6,161 bases of DNA from Lachnospiraceae bacterium (GTDB lineage Bacteria > Bacillota > Clostridia > Lachnospirales > Lachnospiraceae): positions 1 through 6,161 of the forward strand of contig VSNJ01000209.1 of the NCBI GenBank assembly GCA_009774235.1, written 5' to 3'. Under the pieces are notes generated by a model that was not told where the DNA came from, ran no database searches, and saw only the letters and a program-made list of their open reading frames with translations. Position numbers and translations under genes: made by a program. Below are positions 5,889-6,161 of the stretch, piece by piece (position 1 is the stretch's first letter; each line of letters starts with the position of its first letter).

Positions 5889-5913
5889 AATCTGATTCCC
5901 CATAATCCAGATT
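5889..5913 (-). promoter_or_regulatory. Second leader hairpin
   Basis: On the minus strand AATCTGGATT (5913-5904) pairs with AATCAGATT (5897-5889), with one bulged base and loop ATGGGG. The loop contains the in-frame ATG 5903. The motif GGGGAAATC lies just before this stem, and GGGGAATC recurs in its loop and 3' arm. Confidence 0.45.
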
Positions 5914-5956
5914 TCCCCTAAAAACGTAATATGCATTTATCTTTAGAACTAAATAT

Positions 5957-5985
5957 ATAATATCTAAGACTTTGTGTTTCGTAAA
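5957..5985 (-). promoter_or_regulatory. Promoter of the TadZ/MinD-like gene
   Basis: On the minus strand TTTACG (5985-5980, four of six) is followed by 17 bases and TATTAT (5962-5957, five of six). Transcription would start near 5950, giving a leader of about 105 nt that contains both hairpins. Because the region is very AT-rich, a neighbouring start is possible. Confidence 0.5.
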
Positions 5986-6045
5986 GTAATTTTTTTAATT
6001 TCTACATATTCAACAAATTTCATCTTAAATTTTATTAAGAAAGAC

Positions 6046-6073
6046 AAAAAATACCATTTTTAAAATGGCATTT
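6046..6073 (-). terminator. Probable intrinsic terminator of an upstream minus-strand gene
   Basis: Reading the minus strand, AAATGCCATTTT (6073-6062) pairs with AAAATGGTATTT (6060-6049) with one G.U pair, and six Ts (6051-6046) follow. The stem is AT-rich, so strength is uncertain. The gene it would end must lie beyond the right edge, since 6074-6161 shows no coding sequence. It separates the ATPase unit from upstream transcription. Confidence 0.45.
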
Positions 6074-6101
6074 ATAGGTTTGTAACCCTTTAAAAAACAC
6101 T

Positions 6102-6117
6102 AATTATAACTATAATT
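6102..6117. repeat. AT-rich palindrome
   Basis: AATTATA and TATAATT are perfect complements around AC. It contains TATAAT-like boxes on both strands, but I find no good -35 at the right distance. In DNA this AT-rich the repeat may be chance. Confidence 0.2.
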
Positions 6118-6161
6118 TATCTTGATTTTAACATAAATATTAACTTTTCTAAATATAACAA

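Noticed and set aside
6103..6131. Minus-strand promoter with TATAAT at 6108-6103
   Set aside because: The hexamer 17 bases upstream is TTAAAA, a poor -35, and the transcript would run only some tens of bases before the terminator at 6073-6046.

Overview
The window is AT-rich DNA with strong purine-rich ribosome binding sites, TTG starts, good sigma-A type promoters and clear intrinsic terminators. This suggests a low-GC Gram-positive bacterium. The style of the ParA/TadZ-like protein (N-terminus beginning KIAFWSN) makes me think of the Lachnospiraceae, but that assignment is from memory and is inference only.

Left part (1-1778): about 340 bases without a gene hold a long imperfect inverted repeat (103-213) that looks like a miniature insertion-element remnant with IS21-like ends. 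A near-consensus promoter (263-291) follows. It drives a TTG-started gene (340-1662) for a CNNM/CorC-type membrane transporter: DUF21 membrane domain, CBS pair and CorC_HlyC domain. This gene converges on the minus-strand block. The 132 bases between the two stops are packed with three hairpins, the last a bidirectional terminator.

Right part (1795-5985, all minus strand, so read right to left): first comes a promoter and a roughly 100-nt leader with two adjacent hairpins. Next is a TadZ/MinD-like P-loop protein whose Walker A motif lacks its lysines (5843-5001). A second promoter then precedes two paralogous genes (4905-3658 and 3645-1795). Each paralog joins a helical N-terminal domain, weakly TerB-like, to a cysteine-rich parallel beta-helix. 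The second paralog carries two copies of the beta-helix module and the first carries one, so there are three homologous modules in tandem. The stop of the first paralog overlaps the ribosome binding site of the second, so those two are certainly one operon. No terminator is visible after the ATPase gene, so it may read through into them.

None of the beta-helix proteins has a signal peptide or membrane segment, so all three minus-strand products appear cytoplasmic. The most interesting possibility is a small uncharacterised cytoplasmic system: a ParA-fold protein that may not hydrolyse ATP normally, plus two cysteine-ladder beta-helix proteins. The transporter is probably an unrelated neighbour.
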